A DNA stretch of 64,000 bases from Ryuthela nishihirai (lineage: Eukaryota > Arthropoda > Arachnida > Araneae > Heptathelidae). Position 1 is the stretch's first letter. The number at the start of each line of letters is the position of its first letter. The notes below the pieces were generated by a model that was not told where the DNA came from, ran no database searches, and was given only the letters and a program-made list of their open reading frames with translations. Below are positions 10,777 to 21,622 of the stretch, in pieces. The stretch is taken from assembly GCA_038380435.1 (NCBI GenBank), contig JAWZYU010000009.1, positions 63,021,901 through 63,085,900 of the forward strand, given 5' to 3'. The position numbers and the translations under genes were made by a program.

Positions 10777-11169
10777 TTACCCATTAAAAACCATTTCTTT
10801 TGCAATATTATATATATTTAATATATGATTTCTTATTTTCTTTTTAAACATAGAAATTATTTTTCTATTCTTTATGTCGAAATCCAGGGAATTAAACAAT
10901 CTAGGAACCAGAAAAGGAAAATATAGCTGCAAAATATTCTTATTTGCCTTGAGTACAACAAACAAATAATATATCTGTATTCTAGAGCTAAACATTTTAT
11001 ATTTTACATCAACCCAACTACGATTTAAGAAAAGCAATAAATGTATTCTATACAAGTAAATTTGTCTAATTTCAGTAAAATATTTCGGTTCATTCCTTAA
11101 ATTTATGTTGCAAGAATTATTAAAAACTATTTTAGCAATCTTAGAATGGACACTGTTGAGTTTTTGCAA
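10777..11169 (-). pseudogene. C-terminal fragment of a non-LTR reverse transcriptase
   Basis: The 130-codon frame has the layout of the region after the catalytic domain in Jockey/CR1-type LINE proteins: HSKIAKIV near the start, then a YRIHLLLFL stretch, then PRLFNSLDFDIKN and a terminal MFKKKIRNHIL. In that family this corresponds to the W/FNSLP...I...SF+KKL region. It is a 5'-truncated insertion of a LINE different from the RTE-like one at 15312. The assignment rests on pattern recognition only. Confidence 0.5.
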
Positions 11170-11194
11170 GGTTTACTTTATAATCTTATTGTAG

Positions 11195-11276
11195 TATAAC
11201 AGCTTATTATACATTATTATTTCACCATTTCACCAGCTTATTATACATTATTATATCACCTTATTATTTCACCATT
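11195..11276. repeat. Short tandem repeat, about 32-34 bp unit
   Basis: CAGCTTATTATACATTATTAT is repeated (shown here as CAGCTTATTATAC plus ATTATTAT), each time followed by TTTCACC or ATCACC. About two and a half units are visible. Confidence 0.6.
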
Positions 11277-11685
11277 TATTAGCAATCTGTTTAATATCAT
11301 TGCATAAAAAAATAAAATTGTAGCAAAGAATGTAGCTTATAGAAATCTATCCTCATAATAAAATTTTATAATAATTAACTAATAATTATTTTAATTTTAT
11401 CATAATTTACTGATAATCTTTTTAAAAACTATACAAATTAATACTGATATGTATAAACGGCAACGTTTTCAAAAACAAAGGTTATCTTGAGATAAAACTC
11501 ATTTATGGGACAATGTTTTAATATTTAATATAATTTTGTGAGAGTTCCTAATACGTAACAACCATAAGCAAAATATTTATATAAATATTTTTCAAATTAC
11601 AAACCTAATAATTCTAGTGTACCAGGTATTCATGTACTTTGGAAATAATATACTGTATATTAAAGATTGCATGATCGAATATTTT
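11277..11685. other. AT-rich sequence, nothing recognised
   Basis: Very AT-rich. No coding or structural signal was seen. Confidence 0.4.
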
Positions 11686-11998
11686 AACCCTTCTTCGGTC
11701 GCTTTGGGTCTCACATATCCAGACGATCTTGTATCTTGAATTTGTTTTAAGAGACGCAGGACTGAGAAGAAATAACGAGACCCTCCCCCACTGAGGATGG
11801 AGAAACCCATTCCTTCTCAGTATCTTTCAATCCACTCCTTTACTATATCATGGTGCAATTTCGATTAGATCTGCCTATTAGTTACTTGATAGGACACATA
11901 GTTCAACAAATGGATCTAGCAGACTCATCGCAATCTATCCGTGAAACTATTTGGGGATATCAGATACATTTCAATATCTCCCTTTTTTGATTATTGTT
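11686..11998. repeat. R4 dispersed repeat, copy 1
   Basis: It matches 61755-62015 in the same orientation: CCAGACGATCTTGTATCTTG, then CTTCTCAGTA, CACTCCTTTACTA, TTAGTTACTTGA, AGGACACATA and GGATATCAGAT in order. The class is not recognised. It abuts the R5 repeat. Confidence 0.6.
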
Positions 11999-12475
11999 AG
12001 AGTTCTCGTTTCTGAATTTTACTCTCTGAAAGTGCCCCTATAACCGGTACCCTATGATCTCAAAGGACCCATCGCATCCAAAATTACACAACAGTTCCGA
12101 GATCTATGACCCAAAATATACCAATATCACAGGGATCAATTTTTAGTTTTATATCATCGATAGATCTAAATTTTAGCTTTAACCTCAAAGGACCCGCTGA
12201 ATCCAAAATTTCTTCACGTTAACTACATCTACAGATAAAATGCCCCTGACACCATTTTTCAGGTTTTAAGCACTCGTAAATCAAGGTTTGACCTCACTGA
12301 CCTTTATTTGACCTTGGAGGACATCGGGGATCTTATTTCGAATATTTCTCGAAATCTACAATCCGGATTACCTACAGGTGCAAATTTTCAGAGCTCTACC
12401 ATTTCTGCATCATAGTTAGAATTAGCGTGATCCCCTGTCAACCGTCAGTCAGTCAGCCGTCAATCGCTTACAATC
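11999..12475 (-). repeat. R5 dispersed repeat, copy 1
   Basis: The reverse complement matches 53520-53910: GACAGGGGATCACGCTA, then TATGATGCAGAAA, GGTAGA, AAAATTTGCAC, and further on AATTTTGGAT with GGGTC. Internally, a unit containing CTCAAAGGACCC occurs at about 12058 and 12185 (about 128 bp apart). It also contains three TGACCT hexamers at 12289, 12298 and 12309. No coding frame; class unknown. Confidence 0.6.
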
Positions 12476-12486
12476 GTCTATATATA

Positions 12487-12760
12487 CGAGGGTCGTTCAA
12501 AAAGTCCTTGATATGCATCTGCAGAATAAAAACCATTGCACTTACCTAAACAAAAACTTTTGCTATCCTTTAAAGTATTCCCCTCCAGCATCTATGGAAA
12601 ATTGTAGACGCCTATACCAATTCTGGAATGCTTGTGGTACTCCTGTTGGGGATACTTAACAACTCTGTTGAACGCATTCTGCAAGGTCTTGCACCCTTGA
12701 AAAAGGCTTCCCAGCAAATAGCTTTTAAATTTTTGTTTACACTGACTCCATTTGTGAGAA
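12487..12760 (-). mobile_element. Mariner fragment with terminal repeat
   Basis: It begins at a TA dinucleotide with CGAGGGTCGTTCAAAAAG, the familiar end of mariner-family elements, followed by sequence matching the 3' coding part of the fragment at about 14095 (GGTCTTGCACCCTT, AAAAGGCTTCCCAGCAA). Only one end is present. The protein end would be read on the minus strand. Confidence 0.65.
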
Positions 12761-13723
12761 TTAACGAAACAAACATTGTCGTGTCCCTCGAATTTTATAT
12801 TTATTTATTTATTGTATATTTCTGTCGTATTTTATCGTTGTATATATTTTTATGTGTTCTTGGAAATGTTTGTGCTGGGATGACTCACTGTTGTTGTTTT
12901 TCGGGTCTAAAGCTGCTCCGTGATGACGAATCCCAGGTTGCTTATGCCGTAAATGACTAGCCTAGGGGCGCTAGTGCAGCGACAAGGCTAGGCGGTAGAT
13001 TGGAAGCGTTAGTCTTGGTGCGAGCACGTTGAACGAAAGGTCGTGTCAACAAGTGTCGGAAGGGCGCCGCCCATACTAAAAAAAAAACCTTGAAGTAAGG
13101 GTTCGATTCCAAAGGAGAATCGAGATTCTTGTGTGAATCTGTTTTATTCTCGTGGTTCAGAAGGAACTACAGTGTAGGCAAAGGTTGGTTATCCTTTCGC
13201 CGAGTTTTGAAGTTTGTAAAGTGAGGATTCGCAGAGTGTGCGATTCTCCACCACATTATTAATGTTTGCAGCAAAGCCCCATGGAGTTGAGCGCATTCCC
13301 AGCACGTGCCTGTATATATTATAAATAAAAGTGTGTCGTCCCTATCTAACTCTCGTGCAGTATTTAATGGACTGTTGTTATTCATCATTCAACACCAGTT
13401 TCTTCAAGGCGTGCAGTGGCACGGGCTTAAAAACCAGCGTATCTGTAATTTCACCGAAGTGAGGGTGAAGTAATTATTAAGCAACAATCGCATCGTCCTC
13501 CGGCAGCCACGACGTTTGGCTCAGTCTCCACAGATCGGAGTAGGGAGGACATCACATCTGGCCCAGTCGGACAAGATCCGAACCCAGGTCAACACCTCTG
13601 ACATAGTCCGACAGTACCTTTTCTTTTTGGGTCACCACAAACATATATAACATTACAAACATAAAGTTGATTCAGTGGTTATGTACAACATTATATATAT
13701 ATATAATAAAAATAAAAAATAAA
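12761..13723. other. Possible LTR-derived block, unclassified
   Basis: GC is higher than in the surroundings. TATATTATAAATAAAAG near 13312-13330 offers TATA-like and AATAAA signals. CCAGTCGGAC and AGTCCGACAG lie near 13571-13615. This could be a piece of an LTR element, but I could not find paired ends or a target duplication. No coding frame with known motifs was seen. A (TA)n run lies at 13692-13706. Confidence 0.25.
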
Positions 13724-13908
13724 TACCCCCTCAAGCAGCTGCTTGCCACAGAGGTCTGACAGGAGCCTGTCAGTTTATATGCCATAATAGAAGATCTGTG
13801 AGGATGGCAGGACCTCAGCAGAAAAACAACATAAACGTCCATGCCTTATCCGGGGCTCGAACCCAAGTCCCTTAGATCAGTAACCCAGCATCCTAACCAC
13901 TCGGCATA
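13724..13908 (-). mobile_element. SINE-2 copy
   Basis: On the minus strand it has a tRNA-like head GCCGAGTGGTTAGGATG with B-box GGGTTCGAGCCCC, then TTTCTGCTGAGGTCC, CCATCCTCACAG, CAGACCTCTG and the end GCAAGCAGCTGCTTGAGGG. This is the best-preserved of the four SINE-2 copies and shows the family derives from a Ser/Leu-type tRNA. It contains AGGAGCCTGTCAG-like material absent from the copy at 31086. Confidence 0.8.
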
Positions 13909-14094
13909 TATATGAAAATGAACGGCAGATAAATTAATCATTTGGCAATATTGAGATGAAAGCAAAAAAAAAATCCAAAACTAATAGCTTTTAAAATATT
14001 TACATGCTACGTAAATGCTTCTTAAAAACGGTTATTTTAAGAGAGATGATAACGTCCTCCGAAAAATCATTCCACACTCTTCCTACTCTACAAA

Positions 14095-14900
14095 GTAATG
14101 GTATTTGAAATCAACTCTGAATGAACGCATGTCGTAGTCTTGCACCCTTAAAAAGGATTTCCTGGCAACTTCCTCTTTAATTTTTGGAAAGAACAAAAAA
14201 TTACATAGTGCAAGATCGGCTGAATGTGTAGGATGGGGTAACTGTTTGATTTTTTTCCTGCTTCAGATAGGTCGCAGCTTGACTGGTTTTGTGGCAACTG
14301 GAATTGTCATCAAGATGGAGACAGTCTGACACGCTTGTTGTTTGACGGTGCTCTTACATCTCCTTAACCATTTTGGACAAAACAATACTGGTGCAGCATT
14401 GCCCATTTGAAGTCATTTTTCAGGTAAGATGTCCACGGCTACAACTCCTTGGAAATTGAAAAACATTGTGAACATCCTCTTCCTTGAGAGACAATATTGT
14501 GGGGAGTATTTGGGAACGCAGTTCATTTTCCGCAACCGAAACATAGCTCTTAATCTTTTTTGGAGTCGAATAGTAATAAACCACGTTGCATCACCTGTGA
14601 AAATATCTGTTAACTGTTTGGGGCCAGTAGGTTCAAACATTGCCAGCATCTCCTTGCCCGAATCGACTCTAGCCCTTTTATTCTGTTATGTCAATTTGTG
14701 GGATACCAATTTGGAACAAATCTTTCGGAACTTTAAATGTTAATGAATAATCGCTTCCACACTGCCAATCAATACACTGGCATCTAAAAATATTACCTGA
14801 AAATGATATGTGGGTTTTCCTTAATGATTCACGAACAGCAACAATGATTCTCTCGTTAACAGCCTCGTTCGATCTCCCTGCACGAGGGAGGTGATAAATC
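14095..14900 (-). pseudogene. Degenerate mariner-family transposase
   Basis: The minus strand reads in order RSNEAVNERIIVAVRE (about 14880), ISFSGNIF, then LAMFEPTGPKQLTDIFTGDATW (about 14640-14580, read as two adjacent motifs) and FNFQGVVAVDIL (about 14455). In mariner transposases the block MFEPNG...TGDETW carries the first catalytic Asp; here the Asp is kept and the next Glu is Ala. The second Asp region (HHDNA) is not recognisable. The frame changes several times. It overlaps in content with the fragment at 12487, so the two are separate insertions of one family. Confidence 0.7.
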
Positions 14901-15302
14901 GGATGAATTTTTTCGCATCTTATCCAAGTGCATCCTTGTAAAAATATAAAATATTTCCCTTTTTTAGTAGGCACCATAGCAACAACGCACAGATTTCGCA
15001 GAGCGAACTTTACGCGCCACCAGTGAAGAGAGAAATGATGATACGACCTTTGTTTTTGACACGTAATGGCAAATTTAGACACGCTTTGGAACAAATCATA
15101 GCGCATTAATTTCGGAGGAACGAGTGCGTATTTAGAGAGACGTGTAAAGAACTTTTTCAAAAAATAATTTATTTTTATATGTGTAGTTTTTATTTTAACT
15201 AACAAATCTTCTTAGTAAATTAATTTATTTAAATTCCTTTCCGTTAATACGAACTTTTTTAATTAAATTTAAAAAAAATATTTAAATTAATTTTATATTC
15301 GT
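14901..15302. other. Sequence upstream of the mariner relic, unclear
   Basis: A minus-strand frame continues into this stretch to 15205, but beyond the mariner N-terminal motif I recognise nothing. The part nearest the LINE is AT-rich. Confidence 0.35.
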
Positions 15303-15311
15303 AAACTAATC
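15303..15311 (+). repeat. LINE target-site duplication, left
   Basis: AAACTAATC here is repeated exactly at 19102-19110, just after the LINE's (GAT)n tail. This sets both ends of the element. Confidence 0.75.
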
Positions 15312-15732
15312 CTGGTCTGTAAATGGTAGCTAGGTAGTCACTAGAAGGAGAGCTATGCATTAATCCCCTGTGATGATGCATAGAATCGGCCAGGCCTAAC
15401 ACCTAATATCCGACCCCGCTTTCTCGTAGTGCAGACCGTTAGTACCTTTCAAAAGAGATACTCTCTTGTGGAAGTGAACCGAAGGGTAGGGCTGCCAGAT
15501 TAGTGTGGCCTACTAATCTGGACAACTATGGCTAGTTTTCTTTTTTTTTTCTACCCTGCTGAGGAGTGGTCAACCACACAGGGTCCTGGTGCTGACCATA
15601 TAAACCTACTGGACTGGACAGATATATGGCTCTGAGCTTGATTACGATCCTGATTTTTCTGCACTGATGGGCTTCTGTGGAGGGAAAATCTTCCGCTGTG
15701 TTTTCTGTTTGTTTGTGGGTTGACAGCCCCAA

Positions 15733-17060
15733 GTGAATAGATTCACAGGATATGTTTATCAGCTGGTGGATAATCCTGAGCAGAGGTCATCGCAGGCACC
15801 TGAACTCTTTGCTTCTATTGGCATCGTCAAATTCTACATTGGAGGAAGTCTTCCAATGTATATGGCTTCAGCCTTTAGTGGTGGGGGAACGGGTCTTTGC
15901 CCCATGTCTGCGATTAGGGGGCTGTTTGATATTGTCGGCATTCCCTCTCTCAATAAACATAGTTTCTTTAAACATCCCACTAACCATTTTCTCTCCATAG
16001 GTAGTTGGAATGTGAGGACTCTGCACAGAGCTTTTTCTCTTGATGTCCTCACACAAGAATTCCACCATTATAATTTAGATATTCTCGGCTTGCAAGAGAC
16101 CAGATGGACAGATAAAGGTCAGATTCTTAAAAATAATCTTAAATTTCTCTTTTCAGGGAGGGACTGTCTGTGTCTGCTGAGAAGCAACACCAAGGCGTGG
16201 GTCTGCTTCTCAGCAGACACGCTAGTGATGCTCTTCTAGGATATGACTGCATTAATGAAAGGTTTCTTACAGCAAAATTTCTGACAAGCGTTAAAGACTT
16301 GAATGTTATCTGCTGTTATGCCCCCACTGAGGATGCCGATGAGGATGAGAAGAATAGGTTTTATGAACAACTTCAGGAGATTTTGAATTTTGTCAAGAAA
16401 GGAGATATTACCCTTGTTCTTGGTGACTTCAATGCCAAAGTTGGTACTGACTCTGACCAACTGGGAGAGGGGGTGCCCTTTTGGTATTGGTAGCTGCAAT
16501 GGCAATGTGCAACGTCTCCTACAGTTAAGTAAACTCAATGGTTTCAGAATCACTAACACTTATTACAAACACCGCAACATACAAAAGTACACATGGGTTT
16601 CACCTGATGGGGTGCATAAGAATATGATTGATTTTATATTAATTAACAGCAAATGGGCTAGTTCTGTTAGGAATACCAGGTCATATAGGGGAGATGAAAT
16701 TGGATCTGACCATTATCTTGTTAAAAGTGTCTTGCAACTTAAACTTAAAAAGTGTTGTGCTAGGGTTAAAAAATTTGCTTTTAATACTGAAACTCTGAAA
16801 GACCCAATTATAGCCAAAGCTTACCATGATAGGTTACTTAGTCATTATGACAGTCATGGCATGCTTACTACTGAAGTTGAGGAAGAATGGGAACATTTTA
16901 AACAGGCTTTTTTGGACACTAACAGTACTCTTTTAGGAGAAAAGGAGCAGAAGAGACAGAATTATCTGAGTGATAAGGCACTTGACCTTATTTCGGAAAG
17001 AAAGAACTGCAGGAATGTTCTTAATCAGTACCCTACTAGTCCTAGTAGAAAGCATTACAG
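15733..17060 (+). pseudogene. LINE endonuclease domain (frameshifted)
   Basis: The domain is an apurinic-type endonuclease that nicks target DNA for target-primed reverse transcription. Motifs in order: GSWNVRTL (about 15999), LGLQETRW (about 16085), VICCYAPTED (about 16305), LVLGDFNAKVG (about 16415), then MIDFIL (about 16624) and GSDHYLV (about 16703), which supply the conserved Asn, Glu, Asp and His. The reading moves from frame 1 to frame 3 near 16150-16170 and back to frame 1 near 16480, so the product would be broken. The 15733 ATG is the first in frame; the true start may lie elsewhere in the leader. Confidence 0.8.
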
Positions 17061-18830
17061 ATACTTAATAAACGTGTAAAAGATCAGTTAGCTGCTGATA
17101 AGAATCTTTGGCTTGATGGTTTGGCTGACAAAGCTGAGGAAGCAGTTAGACAGCACAACAGCAGAGAGCTGTACCAGATAGTTAATGTTTTGTGTGGTAG
17201 AAAACGGACAGGTATACAGGGATTGAAGAATAAACAAGTTAAGGTAATAGAAGGTGAAGATTCTGTCATGGCTAGGTGGGCTGAGCATTTCAGTGATGTT
17301 CTAAACAATGTAGTTAATTCTACTCCCATTGTTTGCAATGATGATAGATGCATTGGTGGCTTTAATGTTGGCCCTATAACACAATCTGAAGTTATTTTGG
17401 CTGTTTCTAAACTTAAACGTCATAAATCCCCAGGGGTAGATGAAATTACTACGGAAATGCTTAGAGCTGGGAATGTTTCTGTTACTACTTGGATGACTGA
17501 AATTCTGAATATCTTTTATGATAAAGGCATGGTTCCTATGGATTTTACCAGAGCTATTGTTATCCCTATTTTCAAAAAAGTTTATCACAGTTCTTGTGAT
17601 AACTATAGGGGTATCAGCCTACTCTCTATTCCAGGTAAAGTTCTTTCCATGATTGTGCTTAATAGAATTAAGAATCTGGTTGACAGGTAATTGCGTGATG
17701 AGCAATGTGGATTCAGAAGTGGTAGGGGATGTGTGAATCAGATATTTTCACTTAGGCAGATTCTTGAGAAATGTTTAGAGTTTCAGAAACCTTTGGTTGC
17801 TAGCTTTGTTGATTTCAAAAAGGCTTTCGACTCTGTTGATCGTCATAATTTGTGGTTGATTGTGAAATCATATGGTATACCAGACAAGTTAGTTAACATA
17901 ATGAAAGCTCTCTATAATAACACTGAATCGTGTGTGAGAGTTAGTAAGGCTTGTAGCAATTGGTTTAGCATTACTTCTGGTGTTCGACAAGGGTGCATTT
18001 TGTCTCCTTTTCTCTTTAGCTTGGTTATTGATTATGTTATGCGAAATTTACTTCAAGGGAAAGATTTTGGCCTTAAATGGACTGGAGATACGAAAATTTC
18101 TGATTTAGATTATGCTGATGATTTAGCCCTTTTGGCAAATGATGTTGATGAGATGAACTCTTTCATTCGAGCTGTTGATGAAACTGGTAGGTTTGGTTAT
18201 AAACATAGAGAAAAACTAAAGTGATGAAAATTGGTCAGGCAGGCTGTGATTCAGTTAACTGAATGGTTAGAGTCTTGAGCAGGTGTCACAGTTTAATTAT
18301 CTTGGGAGCTATGTAACAGATGCTGGTGATGTGCGGCATGAGATTAACAGACGAATAGGGATTGCTGCCGGGACTTTTAGGAATCTATGGAGAGTGTGGA
18401 GAAACAGGCGTATACACCTAAAGACTAAAATTAGACTGTATAATAGTTTGGTTCTTTGTAGGGTTAGTTATGGTAGTGAAACTTGGACACTTTGCAAACA
18501 AGATAACAGGAAACTAGATGCTTACGCAGTATCTTGGGCATTCGGTGGTTCAACTTTGTAACTAATGATGAAGTTAGGCAAAGGAGTTTGCAGCCTCCTT
18601 TAACAGCATATTGTGCAGAGAGAGACTCCGTTGGTTTGGCCATGTTGCCCGTTTGAATAATTATAGATTGGCGAATAGGGTTATGAACAGTGTGCCTAAA
18701 GGCCTCAGAAAGAAGGGGAGACCAAGGATGCGGTGGGCAGACAATGTCAAACAGGACCTTGTTAGAATTGGTGTGCGGTGGCCAGATGCAGTACAGTCTC
18801 TCAAAAAAGTATCCGAACAGCATGGTTGAT
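17061..18830 (+). pseudogene. LINE reverse transcriptase domain (broken)
   Basis: Conserved blocks occur in order: KSPGVDEITTEML (about 17425), IPIFKK and NYRGISLL (about 17560-17620), EQCGFRSGRGC (about 17700), FVDFKKAFDSVD (about 17805), GVRQGCILSPFLF (about 17980) and the catalytic DYADD (18108-18122). After these, FNYLGSYVTDAG, SETWTL and RLRWFGHVARL lead to GRPRMRWADNVKQ. Lesions: a stop at 17688-17690 where CAA has become TAA, frameshifts near 18225 and 18560, and a MITE at 18794. The catalytic Asp residues survive, so the decay looks moderate. Confidence 0.85.
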
Positions 18831-19007
18831 TACAGAATTCAGAAAAAATATTTGGCAACGATTTTTTTAGAAATTAGTGATCTGACAACCTTCGTGTCAC
18901 GTGACACGAAGGTTGCCAGATCACTAATTTCTAAAAATATCGTTGCCAGATATTTTTTCTGAATTCTGTAATCAGTCATAGTGTTCGGATACTTTTTTGA
19001 GCGACTG
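18794..19007. mobile_element. Palindromic Tc1-type MITE inserted in the LINE
   Basis: TA dinucleotides flank it at 18792-18793 and 19008-19009. The ends CAGTCTCTCAAAAAAG and CTTTTTTGAGCGACTG are inverted copies and resemble Tc1-type ends followed by GTATCCGAACA. The whole 214 bp is one near-perfect palindrome whose two 107-bp arms meet at GTGTCAC/GTGACAC with no spacer. It codes for nothing and would need a transposase in trans. The LINE copy at 4035 lacks it at the equivalent site, which shows the insertion directly. Confidence 0.85.
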
Positions 19008-19110
19008 TACATGTAGCTCAGGATAGACTTACTTGGAGAACTAAATTGCACGGTCTAGTTGGACCTCCGTAGCCCATGGCTGCTTGAAGATGATGATGAT
19101 GAAACTAATC

Positions 19111-19925
19111 TTCACATCAGAAGAATAATTTCGAAACTGGAATAAGGAAAAATATTTTTTTGTTTAAAGAAAGCGCAATAGCTAAGCTCGGTTTGCTTGC
19201 TTGTCACACTCTCCAATCTATGCTTTATTCTGAAAAGCCTTCAGTGTTTACAAATGTTCCTCACTCAATGCTATGAATGTTTGGTACTTGTTGATATTCA
19301 TTGTATCAGCTTATCCATAACAAGCCAGCAGTGGGAGGACTACGGCCGCGTGTACAATGTGACCCTTCAACATGTGAATAATACATGAACAGGATGACAC
19401 TCCATTCTGTGATTCTATCACAAGTTGTTTTCCGAAGTAGATTCGGTTTTTATCAAGCAAAGAGTCGGTGCATTCGTATTTACATATTCCACAATTACAA
19501 TGATCGTTCCAGGCTAGTAACAGGGTACAAACGTTATGTTTGGATTTGAATACCAAAATAGCCACACTCCATTGGAAGTTTGTAGAAACCGGACTAAATA
19601 GGCAAGATCGTACAAAAAAATTTTCACTAAATGGTGGAAAGAAACCTGCTGCAGAGAGTAAAAATGGATTTATACAAAATAGATTCAAGTCAGATCAAAT
19701 GTGTATTAGGAGTAAATAAGGCTCGAGCGTTTTAACAAAGGATTAACATAAAACTTATAATATGTTTTCGTAAACGTCACTGCTGAGGTCTGCTTATATA
19801 AAATATATTTAGAAAATAATCATTCATTTCCATATATTTAAAAGGTGAAACTTCATTTCGAGCTCTTTGTACTTTAGCATCTAACACAAGTTTTCTTATG
19901 AAAATGTGATACAAAAGGTAATATT
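19111..19925. other. Sequence with no recognised gene
   Basis: A 125-codon minus-strand frame (19688-19311) contains the Cys-rich stretch CNCGICKYEC but no family I know. I do not call it a gene without other support. Confidence 0.35.
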
Positions 19926-19931
19926 CTAATT

Positions 19932-19990
19932 CAGGGGTCTCCAAACTATTCCCCGCGGGTTACATCTAGCCCACAAAGATTGGTAATTTC
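19932..19990 (+). other. hAT-like terminal sequence
   Basis: CAGGGGTCTCCAAACT followed by CCCGCGGG resembles the terminus of hAT elements. A partner end and an 8-bp duplication were not found, so this may be one end of a broken element. Confidence 0.3.
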
Positions 19991-21430
19991 GATCCTCGAA
20001 GCAAACAACGACTAGACAAATTTAAATAAAAGGTTACGAAGAATATATTGTTGAATATGTCGGGTAAAAAGCAAGTACATAGATCTCATTTATCACAAAT
20101 ATCTCTTAATTTACATTTTCAAAAATAAATGATTGTTCTGTTACGTGTGTACATTATGTTTAATATTAAGCAACAGGTGTTTAACGAATTTTCAAAGCAT
20201 TAGATTTTTTAATGGATTGAAGTCGTAGTTTTTGTCTCACCTGAAAAAAATTAGTATGGATGATTTACCCGTTAGTGTCTTTTTCTATCACATTAAGCTA
20301 AATGGTCGATCATCAGTGGTATATAATATCTAGGAGAGGTTTGGGGTAAAAGGAAATTTTAGTAGTTGCTATTGAAATGGCAATCACAAGGATAAAAGTA
20401 ATAGTAGAACGGCCGATATTAATTTCTGAACATGAGATTTTCGACATTTTTATGTTCGTGTTCTTTTGTTTTTGTTTGTTGTTGTTGTTCCATAGGTTTC
20501 CTGGAATTTCTGATATCTATCTTTTATTGGTGTGATTTTGATTTATTTTTTTCACACCGTCATTCAATTCTTCCCTGAGCTTTCGGTATTTGTCCTTCAT
20601 GTCTCTGATTTTGTGTAATGTGCTACAAGAACTTCCTAACGGTTTCCTGAGTTTCAATATTTCTTCCTTAGTATTGTTATTATTGTATTGTGTTTATTCC
20701 TTCCCAGTGTAACGACGAGAAAATTTGGCAGAAACAAATATTAATATAAAAATTATACTATACAGACATATAGTACCTCGTTTATGCTGCCATATATAAC
20801 CCTTATTAGTAATCGTTTTTTTTTTTCTTTTCAGAAATATATTTATATTGAAAAAACCCTAGTGTAAATCCATTACAGCACTGAACAGTACAGTAAATAC
20901 ATATTTTTCTCATGTCCGGTCAGATAATACAGTAGAGTGAGTGCTATCTACCTTGCGCTCTCAGGAAATGAAAACTAGATCGTAAACATCCTCTTCCGTT
21001 AACTGGACCACTTTGTAAGAGGGGGGAGGGAGAAGAATGCCCCCCTATCATCTGTTCTAGAGAACTAGAGCGGATTGTACATACTGTACTCGCTCGGCCA
21101 ATGAAAGTTAGCACGATCAAAGAGTGCTAAGAGACAGTTTGTCTCCTTAAACATTTTCTAACGCGGCATACTGCTCTTTCATCTGTTTGATTAGCTCTCT
21201 CCAATCTGTTTCTTTATTCCACCATAGTATCCCTTTCTATCATTAACCTGGCCCATCTTACCGCAATAAATCTCATTTAGTCTCTTAACAGTGCCATGTT
21301 CGGGGTTGAGTCATGCACTGGTGAGTATAGCACCCTTTTTTTTCTTCATTTTTTTTTCTTTCATTTATTATTGATTTGAGGAAACTCCATAAGGATTATA
21401 CGATAACGAACCCGTAGAGCACTAATTAAG
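19991..21430. other. AT-rich sequence, nothing recognised
   Basis: Long AT-rich stretch with T-runs. I see no reading frame with motifs and no relation to the other repeats of the window. Confidence 0.4.
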
Positions 21431-21622
21431 TTGTCCCGTGTCCGAGTGGTTAGCGTTCTTGACTACTGATCAAAAGAATCTGAATTTCAGCCCCGTGTAA
21501 AGCATGGATGTTTGTATTGCCTTTCTTCTGAGATATCGCCTTCCTCACAAACCTTTTCAATGGAGTATTAAACTAAAAGGAGTATTTTCTATGGAGTATT
21601 CACAATCAGCTGCTTAAGGAAA
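21431..21622 (+). mobile_element. SINE-2 copy
   Basis: Head CCGTGTCCGAGTGGTTAG, a corrupted B box (AATTTCAGCCCCG), TTTCTTCTGAGAT, CTTCCTCAC, ATTAAACTAAAAGG and end CAGCTGCTTAAGG follow the SINE-2 order. An 11-bp piece, TATGGAGTATT or similar, is duplicated inside. Confidence 0.7.

Larger units (their letters stand above)
15312..19101 (+). mobile_element. Full-length RTE-like LINE, mutated
   Basis: A 9-bp target duplication (AAACTAATC) flanks the element. It has a 5' leader of about 400 bp, one endonuclease plus reverse transcriptase coding region, a very short 3' end and a GATGATGATGAT tail. A short 3' end with a simple repeat tail and a single fused endonuclease/RT frame are typical of the RTE group; I am less sure of the exact clade. 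Without the inserted MITE it is about 3.57 kb. Two other copies, at 4035 and 6584, share its ends. The leader block 15313-15490 also begins the copy at 6584, supporting a true 5' end. Confidence 0.8.

Noticed and set aside
13850..13908. tRNA-Ser or tRNA-Leu gene
   Set aside because: It is the head of a SINE-2 copy; the same head with the same body recurs three more times.
14429..14743. 104-codon plus-strand frame
   Set aside because: It is antisense to the mariner transposase relic, whose motifs are clear on the minus strand.
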